Position numbers and translations under genes: made by a program | Shown: positions 27,836 to 36,488 of the stretch, piece after piece | How positions within the stretch are numbered: position 1 is the stretch's first letter | Layout: every line of letters starts with the position of its first letter | NCBI GenBank assembly: GCA_019694435.1 | Contig: JAIBBZ010000019.1 | Span: 1 to 64,000 of the forward strand | Length of the DNA stretch: 64,000 nucleotides | From: Pirellulales bacterium | GTDB taxonomy: Bacteria; Planctomycetota; Planctomycetia; Pirellulales; JAEUIK01 | Direction of reading: 5' to 3' | Notes under the pieces: model-generated | The model's database searches: none | What the model was told of the DNA's origin: nothing | The model's input: only the letters and a program-made list of their open reading frames with translations

Positions 27836-29424
27836 TTCAACTGCATCTGCCCTGGCTCGAGTTGTCGATCCTGTTGCCGCTGGTGGGCGCGCTGGCGGTA
27901 TTGCGACTGCGCGATCCTGACGATGCGCGCCGCGTGAGCCTGGTATTCAGCGGCCTGTGCCTGCTGACATCGTGCGGCGCCTGGCAGGACTTTGCTCTGC
28001 TGCATACCTACGAGGCACACGACCGCTGGGACGTCATCGAGCGGGTCTTCGGCGAAGACCTGCTAGTGATCGACGAGCTGAGCGCGCCGCTCTTGTCGCT
28101 GGGGGCCTTGATCTATTTTCTCACGTTGCTGGCGACCATGCGGACGAAGATTCGCCGCTTCTCGTTTGCCAGCACGTTGCTGTCCGAAACCATCTTGTTG
28201 ATGATCTTTTCGTGCCGGCAGCCCTGGGCAGTCGTCGCGATGCTGGTCGTCGGTACGATTCCGCAATACTTCGAGCTTCGGCGCCGGCTGAAGCCCACGC
28301 GCGTGTATGTCGTCCACATGGTGGCGTTTGCCGGGCTGCTGCTAGGCGGTCAAACGCTGGTGACGATCTCGAGCCAGGGTTCCTACTGGAACACGGCGGG
28401 CATCATCGCGTTGACGTTGGCCGTGTTGCTGCGCAACGGCGTCGTGCCCGTGCACTGCTGGATAACCGATCTGTTCGAACACGCCAGCTTCGGCGGGGCG
28501 CTGCTGCGGGTGACGCCGATGGTCGGCGCCTATGGCGCCATGCGGCTGGTGTTTCCCATCGCGCCCGATTGGGTGTTGCATAGCATCTCGATCCTCTCGT
28601 TGGCGACGGCCATCTACGCCGCGGGTATGGCCCTTGTCCAGATCGAGGCGCGGCGGTTTTTTACCTACGTATTCCTCAGCCATTCGTCGCTCGTGCTGGT
28701 GGGGCTGGAACTGGCCACCCCCATCGGTCTGACCGGCGCGCTCTGCGTGTGGCTCTCGGTGGGACTGTCGCTGACCGGCTTCGGTCTGACGCTCCGGTCG
28801 ATCGAGGCTCGCACCGGACGGCTTTCGCTGGCCGAATTCCACGGGCTCTATGCCCAGGCACCCGTCCTCGCGACGTTTTTTCTGTTGACGGGGCTGGCGA
28901 GTATCGGATTTCCGGGCACGGTCGGATTCGTGGGCACCGAGATGCTGGTCGAAGGTGCGGTGATGGCCGCGCCCTGGATCGGCGCGATCGTCGTGGCGAC
29001 CGCCGCGTTGAACGGCCTGGCGATGCTGCACGCTTACTTCCGCGTGTTCACGGGCGCGACCCATCCGGCGACCATCGACCTGAACGGCCGGGCGCCGGAA
29101 CGCTTCGCCATTTTGATGCTCACGCTGTTAATCCTGGGCGGCGGGTTGTGGCCCCAGCCCGGTGTCGTGTCGCGCTATCACGCCGCCGCCGAGTTGGTGG
29201 CGGCGCGGCAGCGGCACAACGGAACCTCGGCTCCTCAGCACGTCGCCCAAAACGCCGACGCGGAGCCGAAGGGGCAGGCCACTGGCGCCGAATCAGTCGT
29301 GCATCAGCTTCCAAACGATCTCGGACAACACGGCGACGAGCAGGTGATCGCGCTCGGGCGAGGCCTCGCCGACCTCTTGATGCATGAAACGCTCGCCCGA
29401 CCAGACGATAAACCAGCTGAGTAG
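27832..29424 (+). CDS. Second antiporter-like membrane subunit of the dab locus (NuoM/MrpD-like)
   Basis: This 530-residue multi-helix membrane protein resembles the NuoM/MrpD/NuoN branch ([40 protein letters not shown]). It is clearly different from the preceding subunit. The helix-5 Glu expected in pumping subunits is not evident: the corresponding region reads [16 protein letters not shown]. The helix-7 Lys position appears to be Arg ([10 protein letters not shown]). The start overlaps the previous stop as ATGA. After about residue 450 the sequence becomes a hydrophilic, low-complexity tail. The final 132 bp are antisense to the 3' end of the convergent TetR gene. It may be a structural or second ion-conducting partner; this is inferred. 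Confidence 0.8.
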   Translation: MIQLHLPWLELSILLPLVGALAVLRLRDPDDARRVSLVFSGLCLLTSCGAWQDFALLHTYEAHDRWDVIERVFGEDLLVIDELSAPLLSLGALIYFLTLLATMRTKIRRFSFASTLLSETILLMIFSCRQPWAVVAMLVVGTIPQYFELRRRLKPTRVYVVHMVAFAGLLLGGQTLVTISSQGSYWNTAGIIALTLAVLLRNGVVPVHCWITDLFEHASFGGALLRVTPMVGAYGAMRLVFPIAPDWVLHSISILSLATAIYAAGMALVQIEARRFFTYVFLSHSSLVLVGLELATPIGLTGALCVWLSVGLSLTGFGLTLRSIEARTGRLSLAEFHGLYAQAPVLATFFLLTGLASIGFPGTVGFVGTEMLVEGAVMAAPWIGAIVVATAALNGLAMLHAYFRVFTGATHPATIDLNGRAPERFAILMLTLLILGGGLWPQPGVVSRYHAAAELVAARQRHNGTSAPQHVAQNADAEPKGQATGAESVVHQLPNDLGQHGDEQVIALGRGLADLLMHETLARPDDKPAE

Positions 29425-29907
29425 CTCGGTCTTCTCAGGCGGCAGTTGCGATCGCCGCTGTTGCAGGCTCTGGCCGATGATCTGGGCGATGCCGGCGAGC
29501 GTGTCGCGCCACGCCTGGCGCATGTCGAGATCATACTCGGCCAACTCGATGATCGCCGCCACGACCGCGCGGTGCTGTCGCCACAGGACAAGAATCCGGT
29601 GGAGCCCCTGCTCCAGGTCGTCGCGGCTGGCCAGCGGATCGGTCAGGAACGGTGCGGCGATCTCGGTCCAGGCGGCGGTGATGTCCTGTGCGAGCGCCGC
29701 GATCAGCTCGCGCTTGGTGTGGAAGTGCAGGTAGAATGTCGCGCGGGACACGCCCGCGGCGACGGCGATCCGCTGGATGCTGAGCTTGGCGAAGGCTTCT
29801 CCGCCGGCGAGCAGCCGTTCGGTGGCGTTGAGAATGTGCTGGCGGGTCTGGGCGCGGCGATCGGGATCGCTCGAAGAAGTGACCGTGACGCTACGAGGAT
29901 TTGCCAT
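29293..29907 (-). CDS. TetR-family transcriptional regulator
   Basis: This 204-residue regulator has an N-terminal helix-turn-helix ([20 protein letters not shown], then [19 protein letters not shown]). A helical ligand-binding C-terminal half follows ([33 protein letters not shown]). The start at 29907 is chosen because it directly precedes the DNA-binding domain; the frame is open far upstream, but that part is antisense to the GH2 gene. It is convergent with the dab locus and overlaps it by 132 bp. It is divergent from the GH2 gene 129 bp away, which is its most likely target besides itself. Confidence 0.9.
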   Translation of the reverse strand: MANPRSVTVTSSSDPDRRAQTRQHILNATERLLAGGEAFAKLSIQRIAVAAGVSRATFYLHFHTKRELIAALAQDITAAWTEIAAPFLTDPLASRDDLEQGLHRILVLWRQHRAVVAAIIELAEYDLDMRQAWRDTLAGIAQIIGQSLQQRRSQLPPEKTELLSWFIVWSGERFMHQEVGEASPERDHLLVAVLSEIVWKLMHD

Positions 29908-30036
29908 GGAAGCGGGAAGCAGTTGCTTCCGATCGAACACTAGAGGAATATGCTCATCCACCGAACGGCTGGACGGCGCGTCATACTGTTGAGCCCCCGT
30001 CGCCTGCCGCAGCTGCGCATCCCAGGAACTGCCGAC

Positions 30037-31872
30037 ATGAGATGGCGTGAACCCGCATGGCTGTTGTTGCTCGTCGCTGTTGCAGGCCCAGGGCTGTTTC
30101 AGCCCGCTGGAGCCGCGGTCCGCGCAGCCGAGCCTTTCAAGACTCGCATGCTCACGGCCTGGGGAGCCGAAGTCAGGGCGGACAACGCCTGGACTGAGTA
30201 TCCCCGACCTGCGCTGGTGCGCGAAGGGTGGAAATGCCTGAATGGCGCTTGGGATTACGCCGTCACCGCCGATTCCGAGACCCAGACGCCCGCGCATTGG
30301 CTGGGCCAATTGCTCGTGCCGTTCGCGCTCGAATCGCGGTTGGGCGGCGTGCAGCGGCTGCTCGAAGCCACCGAGGCGCTCTGGTACCGGCGCACGGTGT
30401 CGTTGACCCCGCAGCCTGGCCGCCGGGTGCTGCTGAATTTCGAAGCGGTCGACTACCGTTGCGACGTCTATGTCAACGGCGAACAAGTCGGATCGCACCA
30501 GGGCGGCTTCACACCTTTCTCGTTCGACATCACCCAGGCAGCGCGGCAGGGCGATAACGAAATCGTCGTGCGCGTGACGGACAAGACCGAAGACTGGCAG
30601 TTGCGCGGCAAACAGGTCCGTAAGCCCGAGGGAATCTGGTATACGCAAGTTTCGGGCATCTGGCAGACAGTTTGGCTGGAAGAGGTCGCGCCGACGTACC
30701 TGGTCGAGTTGAACGTCGACACGGACGCCGCGGCCGGCACGATCACTGTCCGGCCCGAGCTGGCCGGCGACGCGACCGGCACCAGGTTGCGGCTGCAGGT
30801 CAAGGACGGCGACCGGGTCGTGGCCGAGGCCCAGGGCAGCGCTCAGGAACTGGCGGTCCACGTCGCCGACGCCCAACTCTGGTCGCCGCAATCACCCCAC
30901 CTCTACGATCTGGAGGTGGCGCTGATCGATGGCCAGGGGCAGGTGCTCGACCAGGTGCAGGGCTATGCAGGGATTCGCGATGTGGGCAAGGTTCGGGACG
31001 CTGCCGGCAAATGGCGGTTCACGCTCAACGGCAAACCGTTGTTCCACTGGGGCACGCTCGATCAGGGCTGGTGGCCCGACGGACTGCTGACGCCTCCATC
31101 CGACGCGGCGATGCGGTCCGACATCGAATTCTTGAAGGCCGCCGGCTTCAACATGATCCGCAAGCACATCAAGGTCGAGCCGCGGCGATACTATTACCAT
31201 TGTGACCGCCTGGGGATGCTCGTCTGGCAGGACCAGGTGAGCGGCGGCGAGAATCCTCCGTGGACCCGGCTGAAACCAGATCCGGTCGACGCCAACTGGC
31301 CCGAAGCCGAGCATGCGCAGTACATGACCGAACTGGAGCGGATGATCGATCTGCTCGAAGAGCATCCGTGCATCGTGGTCTGGGTGCCCTTCAACGAGGC
31401 CTGGGGACAGCACCGCACCCTCGAGGTCGGGCATTGGGTTGCCCGGCGCGATCCCTCGCGGCTGGTGAATATTGCCAGCGGCGGCAATTTCTGGCCGGTC
31501 GGCGACGTGGTCGACGCGCACAACTATCCCCATCCAGGCGAGGATTTCGGCGACCGTTATCCCGAATACATTGAAGTAATCGGCGAGTTTGGCGGTCATG
31601 GCTGGCCGGTCGAGGGGCATCTTTGGGACCCGGATCGGCGCAACTGGGGCTATAGTTTGGCCAAATCGAAAGCCGCGCTGCTCGAACGCTACGGCCAGTC
31701 GATCGAGCGGCTGAACCGGTTGCGCAAACAGGGCGTGGCCGCGGGCGTGTATACCCAGACGACCGACGTCGAAGGCGAGGTCAACGGTCTGCTGACTTAC
31801 GATCGCCAACAGGCCAAGCTGTCGGCCGAGGAACTGGCCAAACTGCATCAGGTGTTGTTCAACGATAACTAG
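30037..31872 (+). CDS. Secreted glycoside hydrolase family 2 protein
   Basis: This 611-residue enzyme has a signal peptide (about 1-25, ending AGAAVRA). The GH2 layout is complete: sugar-binding domain (ALWYRRTVSLTPQPGRRVLL; NGEQVGSHQGGFTPFSFDIT), immunoglobulin-like domain, and TIM barrel. The predicted acid/base is Glu454 (PFNEAWGQH) and the nucleophile Glu517 (VIGEFGG). GH2 covers beta-galactosidases, glucuronidases and mannosidases; the sequence read by eye does not fix the substrate. The start is ATG 30037, next to the signal peptide. The lyase gene follows after 21 bp, suggesting an operon. Confidence 0.88.
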   Translation: MRWREPAWLLLLVAVAGPGLFQPAGAAVRAAEPFKTRMLTAWGAEVRADNAWTEYPRPALVREGWKCLNGAWDYAVTADSETQTPAHWLGQLLVPFALESRLGGVQRLLEATEALWYRRTVSLTPQPGRRVLLNFEAVDYRCDVYVNGEQVGSHQGGFTPFSFDITQAARQGDNEIVVRVTDKTEDWQLRGKQVRKPEGIWYTQVSGIWQTVWLEEVAPTYLVELNVDTDAAAGTITVRPELAGDATGTRLRLQVKDGDRVVAEAQGSAQELAVHVADAQLWSPQSPHLYDLEVALIDGQGQVLDQVQGYAGIRDVGKVRDAAGKWRFTLNGKPLFHWGTLDQGWWPDGLLTPPSDAAMRSDIEFLKAAGFNMIRKHIKVEPRRYYYHCDRLGMLVWQDQVSGGENPPWTRLKPDPVDANWPEAEHAQYMTELERMIDLLEEHPCIVVWVPFNEAWGQHRTLEVGHWVARRDPSRLVNIASGGNFWPVGDVVDAHNYPHPGEDFGDRYPEYIEVIGEFGGHGWPVEGHLWDPDRRNWGYSLAKSKAALLERYGQSIERLNRLRKQGVAAGVYTQTTDVEGEVNGLLTYDRQQAKLSAEELAKLHQVLFNDN

Positions 31873-31893
31873 CGCGCAAGCCAAGGTCTTTCC

Positions 31894-33324
31894 ATGTCGC
31901 AGGACGGCAGCAGCCCGTTTGGCAATTTGTTTCCCTATGCCAGCCGCTTTGGCGTGGCCACGCGCTTGCCCGAGCGGGGGCTGGCGCAAGCGGCGATTCT
32001 CGATCAGTTGCGGCAGATGAGCCGCGAAGAAAACGCCTGCTGGCAGCAAGGCAAGTGCTCGGGCACGATGTACGGCGGCGACGCCGAGCATTTTCGCTTT
32101 CTGAACGAGGTATTCGCGTTGTTTTCGCACATGAACGCCATTCAGCGCGACATGTGCCCCAGCGCGACTCGATTCGAAAGCGAGATCGCCGCGATGACGC
32201 TCGACTTGATGCACGCCGGCGCCGTAGCCGACGGCAGCGAGCCTTGCGCGGCAGTCACCTCGGGCGGCACCGAGAGCATCCTTTCGGCGCTGCTGGTCTA
32301 TCGCGAACGAGGCCGCGAGCGCGGGATCACTGCCCCGGAAATCATCCTACCCACCACGGCGCACGCGGCGTTCGAAAAGGGGGCCTGGATGTTCGGGCTC
32401 AAGGTGGTGCCGGCCCCCATCGATGCGGCGACAACGCTGGTCGATATCGATTTCGTTCGCGATCAGATCAACGATCGCACCGTCGCCTTGATCGGTTCGG
32501 CCGGCAACTATCCCTATGGCACGATCGACCCGATCGACGAGCTGTCGAGCCTGGCCGTTGAACATGGCATCGGGCTGCACGTCGACGCGTGCCTGGGCGG
32601 GTTCATCCTGCCGTTCGGCGAAGAGTTGGGCTACGACATCCCGGCGTTCGACTTTCGCCTGCCGGGCGTGACGAGCATTTCGGCCGACACGCACAAGTTT
32701 GGCTTTGCCCTCAAGGGTTCGAGCGTCGTGCTGTATCGCGACCGCTCGTTGCGCCGGCACCAGTATTTCACCAGCGAGGCCTGGTCGGGCGGCAAGTACC
32801 ACTCGCCGGGCATCCAGGGCAGCCGCTCGGTCGGCATCCTGGCCGCCACGTGGGGGGCGATGATGAGCCTGGGCCGCCCGGGCTATTTGCAGCAAGCGCA
32901 GGCCATTTTCGAGACGAGCTTTGCGATGCAGGACGTGGTGCGGCGGCACGCCGAATTGCGGATCCTGGGCAAACCGTCGTTCTGTTTCACGTTTAATTCG
33001 GAGCCGTTCGACATCTACCACATCAACGACTTCATGAAGCAGCGCGGCTGGCGGTTCAACGGCCAGCAGTACCCCAACGCCATTCACATGTGCGTCACGC
33101 GCCCGCAGGCCCAGCCCGGCGTCGTCGAAGCGTTCGAGCGCGACCTGGCCGAAGCCGTGGCCTACGGCCACGCGCACGCCGACCAGATGCCCGCATCGGC
33201 GGCCGTCTACGGCGGACTCCCCGGCGGCGACCTGCCCGAAATGCGCGAGTTCGTGCAGGAAGCCTTGTTCGTGCTCATGGACTCGATGATGGAAGTGCCC
33301 CAGAACGAACGCGTCGCGCCCTGA
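31894..33324 (+). CDS. PLP-dependent lyase, sphingosine-1-phosphate-lyase-like
   Basis: This 476-residue fold-type I pyridoxal-phosphate enzyme is of the group II decarboxylase/sphingosine-phosphate lyase family. The PLP lysine is Lys268 in SISADTHKFGFALKGSSVVL, close to the eukaryotic lyase pattern. TSGGTESILSALL binds the cofactor phosphate, and HVDACLGGFILPF holds the conserved Asp. Characterised relatives split long-chain-base phosphates into a fatty aldehyde and phosphoethanolamine. No membrane anchor is visible. It follows the GH2 gene by 21 bp. Whether the host makes sphingolipids cannot be read here; an amino-acid decarboxylase role is possible. Confidence 0.82.
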   Translation: MSQDGSSPFGNLFPYASRFGVATRLPERGLAQAAILDQLRQMSREENACWQQGKCSGTMYGGDAEHFRFLNEVFALFSHMNAIQRDMCPSATRFESEIAAMTLDLMHAGAVADGSEPCAAVTSGGTESILSALLVYRERGRERGITAPEIILPTTAHAAFEKGAWMFGLKVVPAPIDAATTLVDIDFVRDQINDRTVALIGSAGNYPYGTIDPIDELSSLAVEHGIGLHVDACLGGFILPFGEELGYDIPAFDFRLPGVTSISADTHKFGFALKGSSVVLYRDRSLRRHQYFTSEAWSGGKYHSPGIQGSRSVGILAATWGAMMSLGRPGYLQQAQAIFETSFAMQDVVRRHAELRILGKPSFCFTFNSEPFDIYHINDFMKQRGWRFNGQQYPNAIHMCVTRPQAQPGVVEAFERDLAEAVAYGHAHADQMPASAAVYGGLPGGDLPEMREFVQEALFVLMDSMMEVPQNERVAP

Positions 33325-33871
33325 ATGGCGCACATGTGATGTGCGGGAATCGGCGCGCCCGGTCCTGGCGGGTGTGTCGATTGATCGGCGCCTTCAACTG
33401 CGAAGTCAAGGTAGCCAAGGCCGTTCGGTAACGCAATCCCGCGGACTGCAGCGGCAGATGCTGGCCGTCCCAGATCTGCTTGCGGGTGGTCGCGCCCTGC
33501 TGATACTGGGTCATCAGCCCATCGCCGTTGTAGGTGAACGTCGTCCGGGACACTGGCAGCGTCAGCAGCTAGTCGCATCACAGGTCTTCCGGCAGTAGTC
33601 GTCCCAGGCGAGATTCGTGCGATAGACGGCGGCCTTTTCCGTCCGCCTGTCGCCGGCCATGTCGATGAGCAGTCCTGCTGCTCGTCAGTTTTCCTTTCAC
33701 TCTTCGCTGCTTTGAGTGAAACTACAGTTTAATTCAGCATGCATGCGTGACGGTAAGAGAAACGCCACGGACCAGCATCTGCGCGAGCCGGAACTGCACG
33801 TTCGTCGAGGAGCGCATCGCGGCCGTGCTTGAATTGTTGCGAACCGTGCGCAGACCGAAAGGGAGCAAGTC
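33325..33871. other. Intergenic region with an Rhs remnant
   Basis: The 547-bp stretch carries a decayed YD-repeat fragment on the minus strand (listed separately). Just upstream of it on the same strand is a short out-of-frame peptide (VYRTNLAWDDYCRK) ending at a stop. The remaining part before 33872 holds no recognisable gene. Confidence 0.5.
33446..33568 (-). pseudogene. Rhs/YD-repeat gene fragment
   Basis: About 40 codons on the minus strand read TTFTYNGDGLMTQYQQG then KQIWDGQHLPLQ. This matches the TYNGDGLR...IWDG pattern of RHS/YD-repeat proteins. A stop lies just upstream (33569-33571), and downstream the family resemblance is lost. It is a remnant of a much larger polymorphic-toxin or wall-associated gene, probably left by rearrangement. 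Confidence 0.65.
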
Positions 33872-34546
33872 ATGCGAACGAATAGGCGCACGGAGGTCTT
33901 CCAATTAATCATCATCTTGTGCATGTTCGCCGCTTCGGCGGTGCTGTGGACTCGTGCCCCCGTGCGCATGCCGGTGCATTGGAACCTGGCGGGCGAGCCG
34001 GATCGCTACGCCGGAAAGGTCGAGGGATTGCTGCTTATGCCATTCATGGCGCTGTTGAGTTACGGGTTGCTGCTGCTGCTCCCGCGGATCGACCCGAACC
34101 GCATCGCCTACGATGCCTTTGCCCATGCCTATCAGGTAATCCGCGTGGCGCTGGTCGCGTTTTTCGCGGCGCTCCACGCGATGCTCCTGCTCGTTGCTTT
34201 TGGTTACCCGGTCAACGTCTCGCTCGTGGTCCCGTTGGGTATCGGCATTCTGTTCTGCCTGCTGGGCCACTTCATGGGCACGTTCAGGCCGAACTGGTTT
34301 GTCGGAGTGCGCACCCCGTGGACGTTGTCGAGCGAGACGAGTTGGAACAAGACCCACCGACTGGCCGGCTGGCTGTTCATGGTGACTGGTTTCGCGATGT
34401 TCCTCTTGGCAGTGCTGCACAACGCCTGGACGCTGGCGATCGTGCTGGGGCTCGTGGCCCTGATGGTGATCGGGCTGCCGGTCTACTCGTATTTCGTCTG
34501 GCGAGACGACCCGCAGCGCAAGACGAATCCGACCATGCGGACCTGA
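33872..34546 (+). CDS. DUF1648/SdpI-family membrane protein
   Basis: This 224-residue integral membrane protein has about six helices. The N-terminal part fits DUF1648 (PVRMPVHWNLAGEPDRYAGK). The C-terminal part fits the SdpI/YfhL family (NWFVGVRTPWTLSSETSWNK then THRLAGWLF). In Bacillus subtilis SdpI gives immunity to the SdpC toxin and signals through SdpR; in most other genomes the role is unknown. No sdpC-like toxin or ArsR-type repressor is adjacent. The next gene starts 19 bp downstream, probably the same transcript. Confidence 0.82.
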   Translation: MRTNRRTEVFQLIIILCMFAASAVLWTRAPVRMPVHWNLAGEPDRYAGKVEGLLLMPFMALLSYGLLLLLPRIDPNRIAYDAFAHAYQVIRVALVAFFAALHAMLLLVAFGYPVNVSLVVPLGIGILFCLLGHFMGTFRPNWFVGVRTPWTLSSETSWNKTHRLAGWLFMVTGFAMFLLAVLHNAWTLAIVLGLVALMVIGLPVYSYFVWRDDPQRKTNPTMRT

Positions 34547-34565
34547 CCAACAGCGAGGTACCCGT

Positions 34566-35090
34566 ATGCCGGACAACGACGCGAAGCAACCGCAGAAGTT
34601 TCAGTTCACCCTGCTGCAAGCGCTGGTCGCGACGACCTGGCTGGCGATTGGGTTCTTGTGGTTGCCGGTGCTGCCGGTGCTGCTGTGGCTGGGGCTATTC
34701 TTGGGTCCGCCGGCCGAGCGCCGCAGAAACGTGCGGTCTGTGCTGTGTCTTGCGGCCGCGTTCTACCTGCCGGCCCCGCTATGCATCATGGCCAGCCAGC
34801 AAAGTCACTGGGACCCGCACTGGGCCTGGGATCAAGTGGCGCGGGATTACCTCTGGGACGCGCCTTGCCTGCCAGGCTTTCTTGCGGCAGCGCCGATCAC
34901 GGCCATCTGGCATGTCGACTTGATGCACCCTGTGTGCCAGGTAGCGATGGGCGTAGCGACGCTGATGGTGCTTTCGCTGGTGACGCTTCTGGCGCGCATC
35001 CAGATCGCCATTCTCATCGGGCTCGCCGTGCTGGCGTTCGGCTACTCGCTGTTTATGTCGGTTGCGATTCCGGCAGGAATGCGCATGTAG
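34566..35090 (+). CDS. Small multi-helix membrane protein of unknown function
   Basis: This 174-residue protein has four to five hydrophobic segments (ALVATTWLAIGFLWLPVLPV; VLCLAAAFYLPAPLCIM; VAMGVATLMVLSLVTLLARI; AILIGLAVLAFGYSLFM). The N-terminal KFQFTLLQALVATTWLA recalls the RFSLRTLL-type opening common in planctomycete membrane proteins of unknown role. No catalytic motif is visible. It follows the SdpI-like gene by 19 bp and probably shares its transcript. I do not recognise the family further. Confidence 0.65.
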   Translation: MPDNDAKQPQKFQFTLLQALVATTWLAIGFLWLPVLPVLLWLGLFLGPPAERRRNVRSVLCLAAAFYLPAPLCIMASQQSHWDPHWAWDQVARDYLWDAPCLPGFLAAAPITAIWHVDLMHPVCQVAMGVATLMVLSLVTLLARIQIAILIGLAVLAFGYSLFMSVAIPAGMRM

Positions 35091-35155
35091 TTTCGACGTG
35101 GGTTACTGAGATCCGCCTGAGGGCAGGGACGCAACGCAAGCCTGGGCGCACAGGA

Positions 35156-35647
35156 TCAGAACAGCGGTGCGCGGCCCAGCTTGCGGCGGACGATGGCCCA
35201 TTGGCCGGCGTGCATGAGCCAGTGCCCCGAGATGAACAAGAGCGTGTCGCCCACGGTCTGCAAGAACGGTGGGCCTCCTTGGCCCGCCGACTTGTCCGCG
35301 TCGCCCTCGGCCAGCTTTTCGACAACCTCGAGGGTGTTGGCACGCACGCTCTCGGCCAGGCGCAAGTACTCGGCCTTCGTCAGAAAATCGGCCGGGTTGT
35401 CACTTCCGGCGGTGCTTTTCTTGTGCCGCTCGGCGAAGCCCTCGGGCAACGGCCGCATCGAGCCCGGAACCGCCTTCTCGACGAGCATCCGCTCGGCAGC
35501 GATCAGGTGGCCCAATTGCCAGGCGATGTGGTTCGTGCCCGGCACGGGGCGAATCAGCAGATCGCCATCGGAGAGATCGGCCAGATAGCCGTTCACGAGG
35601 TAGTTCGAGCTGTTCAGATTGAACTTGATGGCCTGCTTGATATCCAC
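35156..35647 (-). CDS. DinB-family four-helix protein
   Basis: This 163-residue protein is of the DinB/YfiT superfamily, metal-binding four-helix bundles often linked to thiol-dependent or detoxifying transfer reactions. The likely metal ligands are the histidines of HIAWQLGHLIAAE and the HWLMHAGQW pair (HxxxH). The start is GTG at 35647, directly before DIKQAIKFNLN. The frame stays open further upstream but that part has no family character. It is divergent from the ECF sigma gene. Substrate is unknown. Confidence 0.8.
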   Translation of the reverse strand: MDIKQAIKFNLNSSNYLVNGYLADLSDGDLLIRPVPGTNHIAWQLGHLIAAERMLVEKAVPGSMRPLPEGFAERHKKSTAGSDNPADFLTKAEYLRLAESVRANTLEVVEKLAEGDADKSAGQGGPPFLQTVGDTLLFISGHWLMHAGQWAIVRRKLGRAPLF

Positions 35648-35779
35648 GTGGTTGCCCTTTTGAAAAGCCGTGACCAGGGTCGGTCTTGGTGGTCGCTTCG
35701 TTGTAATCTGCGCGACCTCGCCAGGCAATCTCCGCGCGCCTGCGACGCAGGCCGAGCGCGCAACGAGCCGCGCACCCGT

Positions 35780-35785
35780 TACAAT
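35780..35785 (+). promoter_or_regulatory. Candidate -10 box of the ECF sigma gene
   Basis: TACAAT at 35780-35785 would start a transcript about 39 nt before the sigma-factor ATG. No clear -35 hexamer is present at standard spacing. Confidence 0.3.
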
Positions 35786-35830
35786 CAATCGGTGCTCGCC
35801 TGGCGTGGTCCCCGACTGCGGATAAGGCCG

Positions 35831-36451
35831 ATGGATCGCTCGCACTCCGAATTGCCCGATGACACGGCAGACGCTGTCGCCGCATGGCTAGGCCGCCTGC
35901 GCGCGGGCGACGATGCGGCCTATGAGTGGTTGGTGCGGACCTACGGTGGGCGGATGCTGGCCGTCGCCCGGCGGCTGCTGCCCGACGAGAATGATGCGGC
36001 CGACGCCGTGCAAGACGCGTTCATTTCGGCGTTCCGGTCGATCGGCGCGTTTGCCGGCCAATCGCAGGTCGGCACCTGGCTGCACCGAATCGTCGTCAAC
36101 GCCTGCCTGATGAAGCTGCGCGGGGCGAAAAACCGCAGGCCAGCCTCGCTCGACGAATTGCTCCCCACGTTCGACGAGACCGGACATCATGCCCGGGGCG
36201 TACGGCCGTGGGCCGCCGGGCCCGTCGAGCAGTTGGCCCAGGCCGAGCTGCAGGCGCAGGTGCGTACATGCATCGACCAGCTGCCGGAAGGCTACCGCGA
36301 AATCCTGCTCCTGCGCGACATCGAGGAACTCGACACGGCGCAAGCCGCTGACCTGTTGGGCATTTCCCCCGGCGCGGTCAAGACGCGCTTGCACCGTGCG
36401 CGGCTCGCCCTGCGGGCACTGCTCGAACCGCTGTTTGCCCGCCCGGGGTGA
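35831..36451 (+). CDS. ECF-type RNA polymerase sigma factor
   Basis: This 206-residue sigma-70 family protein has only regions 2 and 4. Region 2 spans about residues 30-95 (YEWLVRTYGGRMLAVARRLL; DAADAVQDAFISAFRSIGAF; VGTWLHRIVVNACLMKLR). Region 4 lies at about 142-195 (LPEGYREILLLRDIEELDTA; AADLLGISPGAVKTRLHRAR). AAGG precedes the ATG at 35831. No zinc anti-sigma gene follows, unlike most RpoE-type pairs: the next gene is convergent. Control must come from an unlinked anti-sigma factor or another route. Its regulon is unknown. Confidence 0.92.
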   Translation: MDRSHSELPDDTADAVAAWLGRLRAGDDAAYEWLVRTYGGRMLAVARRLLPDENDAADAVQDAFISAFRSIGAFAGQSQVGTWLHRIVVNACLMKLRGAKNRRPASLDELLPTFDETGHHARGVRPWAAGPVEQLAQAELQAQVRTCIDQLPEGYREILLLRDIEELDTAQAADLLGISPGAVKTRLHRARLALRALLEPLFARPG

Positions 36452-36488
36452 ACATGCACGCGAGCGGCCTGCATGGCGTCCGGCGTGC

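Noticed and set aside
29908-30891. Extension of the TetR gene to a 532-residue fusion
   Set aside because: The extra 328 codons are antisense to the GH2 signal peptide and sugar-binding domain. TetR domains start at the protein N-terminus at 29907.
34658-35830. Upstream extension of the ECF sigma frame to 597 residues
   Set aside because: The extension crosses the 34566 membrane-protein gene and is antisense to DinB, and has no domain character. The ATG at 35831 begins a complete ECF protein.
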